From the NCBI GenBank assembly GCA_003242355.1, contig QGUH01000241.1, positions 1 to 6,161 of the forward strand: DNA of 6,161 nucleotides, given 5' to 3'. The notes beneath the pieces are model-generated. The model saw only the letters and a program-made list of their open reading frames with translations. It was not told the DNA's origin and did not search any database. Source of the DNA: Pseudomonadota bacterium. Lineage in GTDB: Bacteria; Myxococcota_A; Polyangia; Polyangiales; Polyangiaceae. Positions 5,080 to 6,161 of the stretch are shown piece after piece; position 1 is the stretch's first letter; each line of letters begins with the position of its first letter. A program made the position numbers and the translations under genes.

Positions 5080-6161
5080 ATGAGCCTCGGGGAAAGCACG
5101 AACGAAGGCATACCGGGTGCGGCATCGCCCCAAGGGGAAGGGGAAACGGCGCACGTCGCGGGTGCATTTCGTCTCCTCCGGTTGATGGTTTCCGGGAGCT
5201 CGGCGGACGTCTACGAGGCCGAGCACGTTCGGCTTGGTCGTCGTTTCGCCGTCAAGATCCTGCGGGCTCACGCGGACGCAACGGCCCGAGCCCGATTCCG
5301 CCGGGAGTGGCGGATCATGGCGGCGCTCGAGAGTGAGCACGTGGCCGATGTCGTGGACTCGGGAGTGCTGGCCGACGGTAGGCCGTACTTCGCAATGGAG
5401 TACCTTCGCGGGCGGGATCTGCGACGGCTGCTCGTCGACGAGGGGCCGCTTTCGATACCGCGTGCGGTGGGTCTGATCGAGCAGGCATGTCGCGGCGTGG
5501 CTGCTGGCCATCGCGCTGGCATCGTGCACCGGGACCTCAAGCCGGCGAACCTCTTCGTGGTGCAACGGAGTGACGGTCGGGACGTCTGCAAGGTGCTCGA
5601 TTTCGGGGTCGCGAAAGTCGGGCAGTCCGACGTCACGTCCACGGGAGCGCTCGTCGGAACGATCAAGTACATGCCTCCCGAGCAGCGAGTGGACAGCGCG
5701 GCCGTGACACCGCAGGCCGACGTCTACGCGCTCGGCGCGATCCTGTACGAGTGCCTCACCGGAGTTGCTCCGCAGTTTGCTGGAGGCCCCGATGACACCG
5801 TGCTCGACGTCTCGAACGCAGCGCCGGTCTCCGGAACGCAGCGCCGGGAAATTCCTCGTGCCCTCGAAGCGATTCTCCGATGCGCTCTGGCGCACGACCC
5901 CGCGAGACGCTACCGGCATGCCGGCGAGCTGGAGCGGGCGCTGCGGGACTTCCTACGCGCGCCAGGTGGCGAAGCTGCAGCAGAGCCAACGGGAGCGGAG
6001 ACGACGGTGACGTTGGACGACACGCCGGACGCGAGAGCGGCGCGGAGGAACGCGTCACGGTTCCTGGGAGTCTTGGGAGGAACGGCTTTCGGGATCGCGC
6101 TCGGGGGGGCGCTCCCGAGCAGGGAACGGGGAAACCCGGGAGCCCCGGGGCACCACTTTTC
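5080..6161 (+). CDS. Hanks-type transmembrane Ser/Thr protein kinase (3' partial)
   Basis: Open to the right edge: 360 codons seen, no stop. The start is ATG 5080, two bases after the activator's stop, with GGGGGAG about ten bases upstream inside the preceding gene. Catalytic features: nucleotide loop VSGSSADVY (37-45), Lys59 in AVK, Glu76 of helix C, hinge AMEY (106-109), catalytic loop HRDLKPAN (150-157), DFG (174-176), activation segment with S/T at 186-188, GTIKYMPPEQ (193-202) and DVYALG (214-219). It is an RD kinase, so activation-loop autophosphorylation is expected. After the catalytic domain (ending near 293) comes a linker of about 30 residues, a basic stretch (R319, R322, R323, R327), then a hydrophobic helix (328-345), so the kinase domain should be cytoplasmic with a periplasmic sensor part beyond the window. 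The glycine loop keeps only one canonical Gly (G39; V37 and A42 replace the others). Likely partner: the FHA activator encoded just upstream. Confidence 0.95.
   Translation, partial: MSLGESTNEGIPGAASPQGEGETAHVAGAFRLLRLMVSGSSADVYEAEHVRLGRRFAVKILRAHADATARARFRREWRIMAALESEHVADVVDSGVLADGRPYFAMEYLRGRDLRRLLVDEGPLSIPRAVGLIEQACRGVAAGHRAGIVHRDLKPANLFVVQRSDGRDVCKVLDFGVAKVGQSDVTSTGALVGTIKYMPPEQRVDSAAVTPQADVYALGAILYECLTGVAPQFAGGPDDTVLDVSNAAPVSGTQRREIPRALEAILRCALAHDPARRYRHAGELERALRDFLRAPGGEAAAEPTGAETTVTLDDTPDARAARRNASRFLGVLGGTAFGIALGGALPSRERGNPGAPGHHF
5814..5847 (+). repeat. 14-bp direct repeat inside the kinase gene
   Basis: GAACGCAGCGCCGG occurs at 5814-5827 and again at 5834-5847, an offset of 20 bp. 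Because 20 is not a multiple of three, the two copies are read in different frames (as part of SNAAPV and of GTQRRE). It lies in a variable loop between conserved kinase helices, so it may be a small duplication or chance in GC-rich sequence. Confidence 0.6.

Overview
The window is high-GC DNA with a strong G/C bias at third codon positions. It carries a transmembrane Ser/Thr kinase directly behind an FHA-type sigma-54 activator. That pairing points to the Myxococcota (former Deltaproteobacteria, myxobacteria-like); this is an inference from gene content, since no rRNA or other marker is present.

Left part (1-3334): envelope or secondary-metabolite style enzymes. The 3' part of a multi-pass GT-C type glycosyltransferase gene (3-1502, +) is cut by the left edge. 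It converges on a class I SAM methyltransferase (1524-2381, -) with only 21 bp between the stops. About 300 bp further on, a second, unrelated class I SAM methyltransferase (about 2681-3334, +) points away from the first. A membrane glycosyltransferase next to two small methyltransferases suggests glycan or lipid-linked sugar modification, but the substrates cannot be read from the sequence.

Middle (3335-3745): a 411-bp stretch with no intact gene. It holds what looks like the wreck of a two-component response regulator. A receiver-domain N-terminus with a good ribosome binding site starts at 3516, loses its frame near 3588, continues recognisably in another frame, and stops at 3687 before the phosphoacceptor Asp.

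Right part (3746-6161): a tight two-gene signalling operon. The first gene encodes a 443-residue FHA / AAA+ / Fis-HTH sigma-54 enhancer-binding protein. Two bases after its stop begins a Hanks-type Ser/Thr kinase with a C-terminal membrane helix, which runs off the right edge. The likely logic is that the membrane kinase senses something, threonine phosphorylation is read by the FHA domain, and the activator opens sigma-54 promoters. The kinase juxtamembrane segment contains an ETTV/TLDD stretch resembling known FHA ligands, a concrete candidate for the physical link between the two proteins.

No tRNA, rRNA, CRISPR array, insertion sequence or convincing terminator was seen. No wholly new system is evident. 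The most unusual items are the kinase-FHA-sigma-54 pair with its possible docking motif, the altered sensor I of the activator, and the broken receiver gene just upstream.
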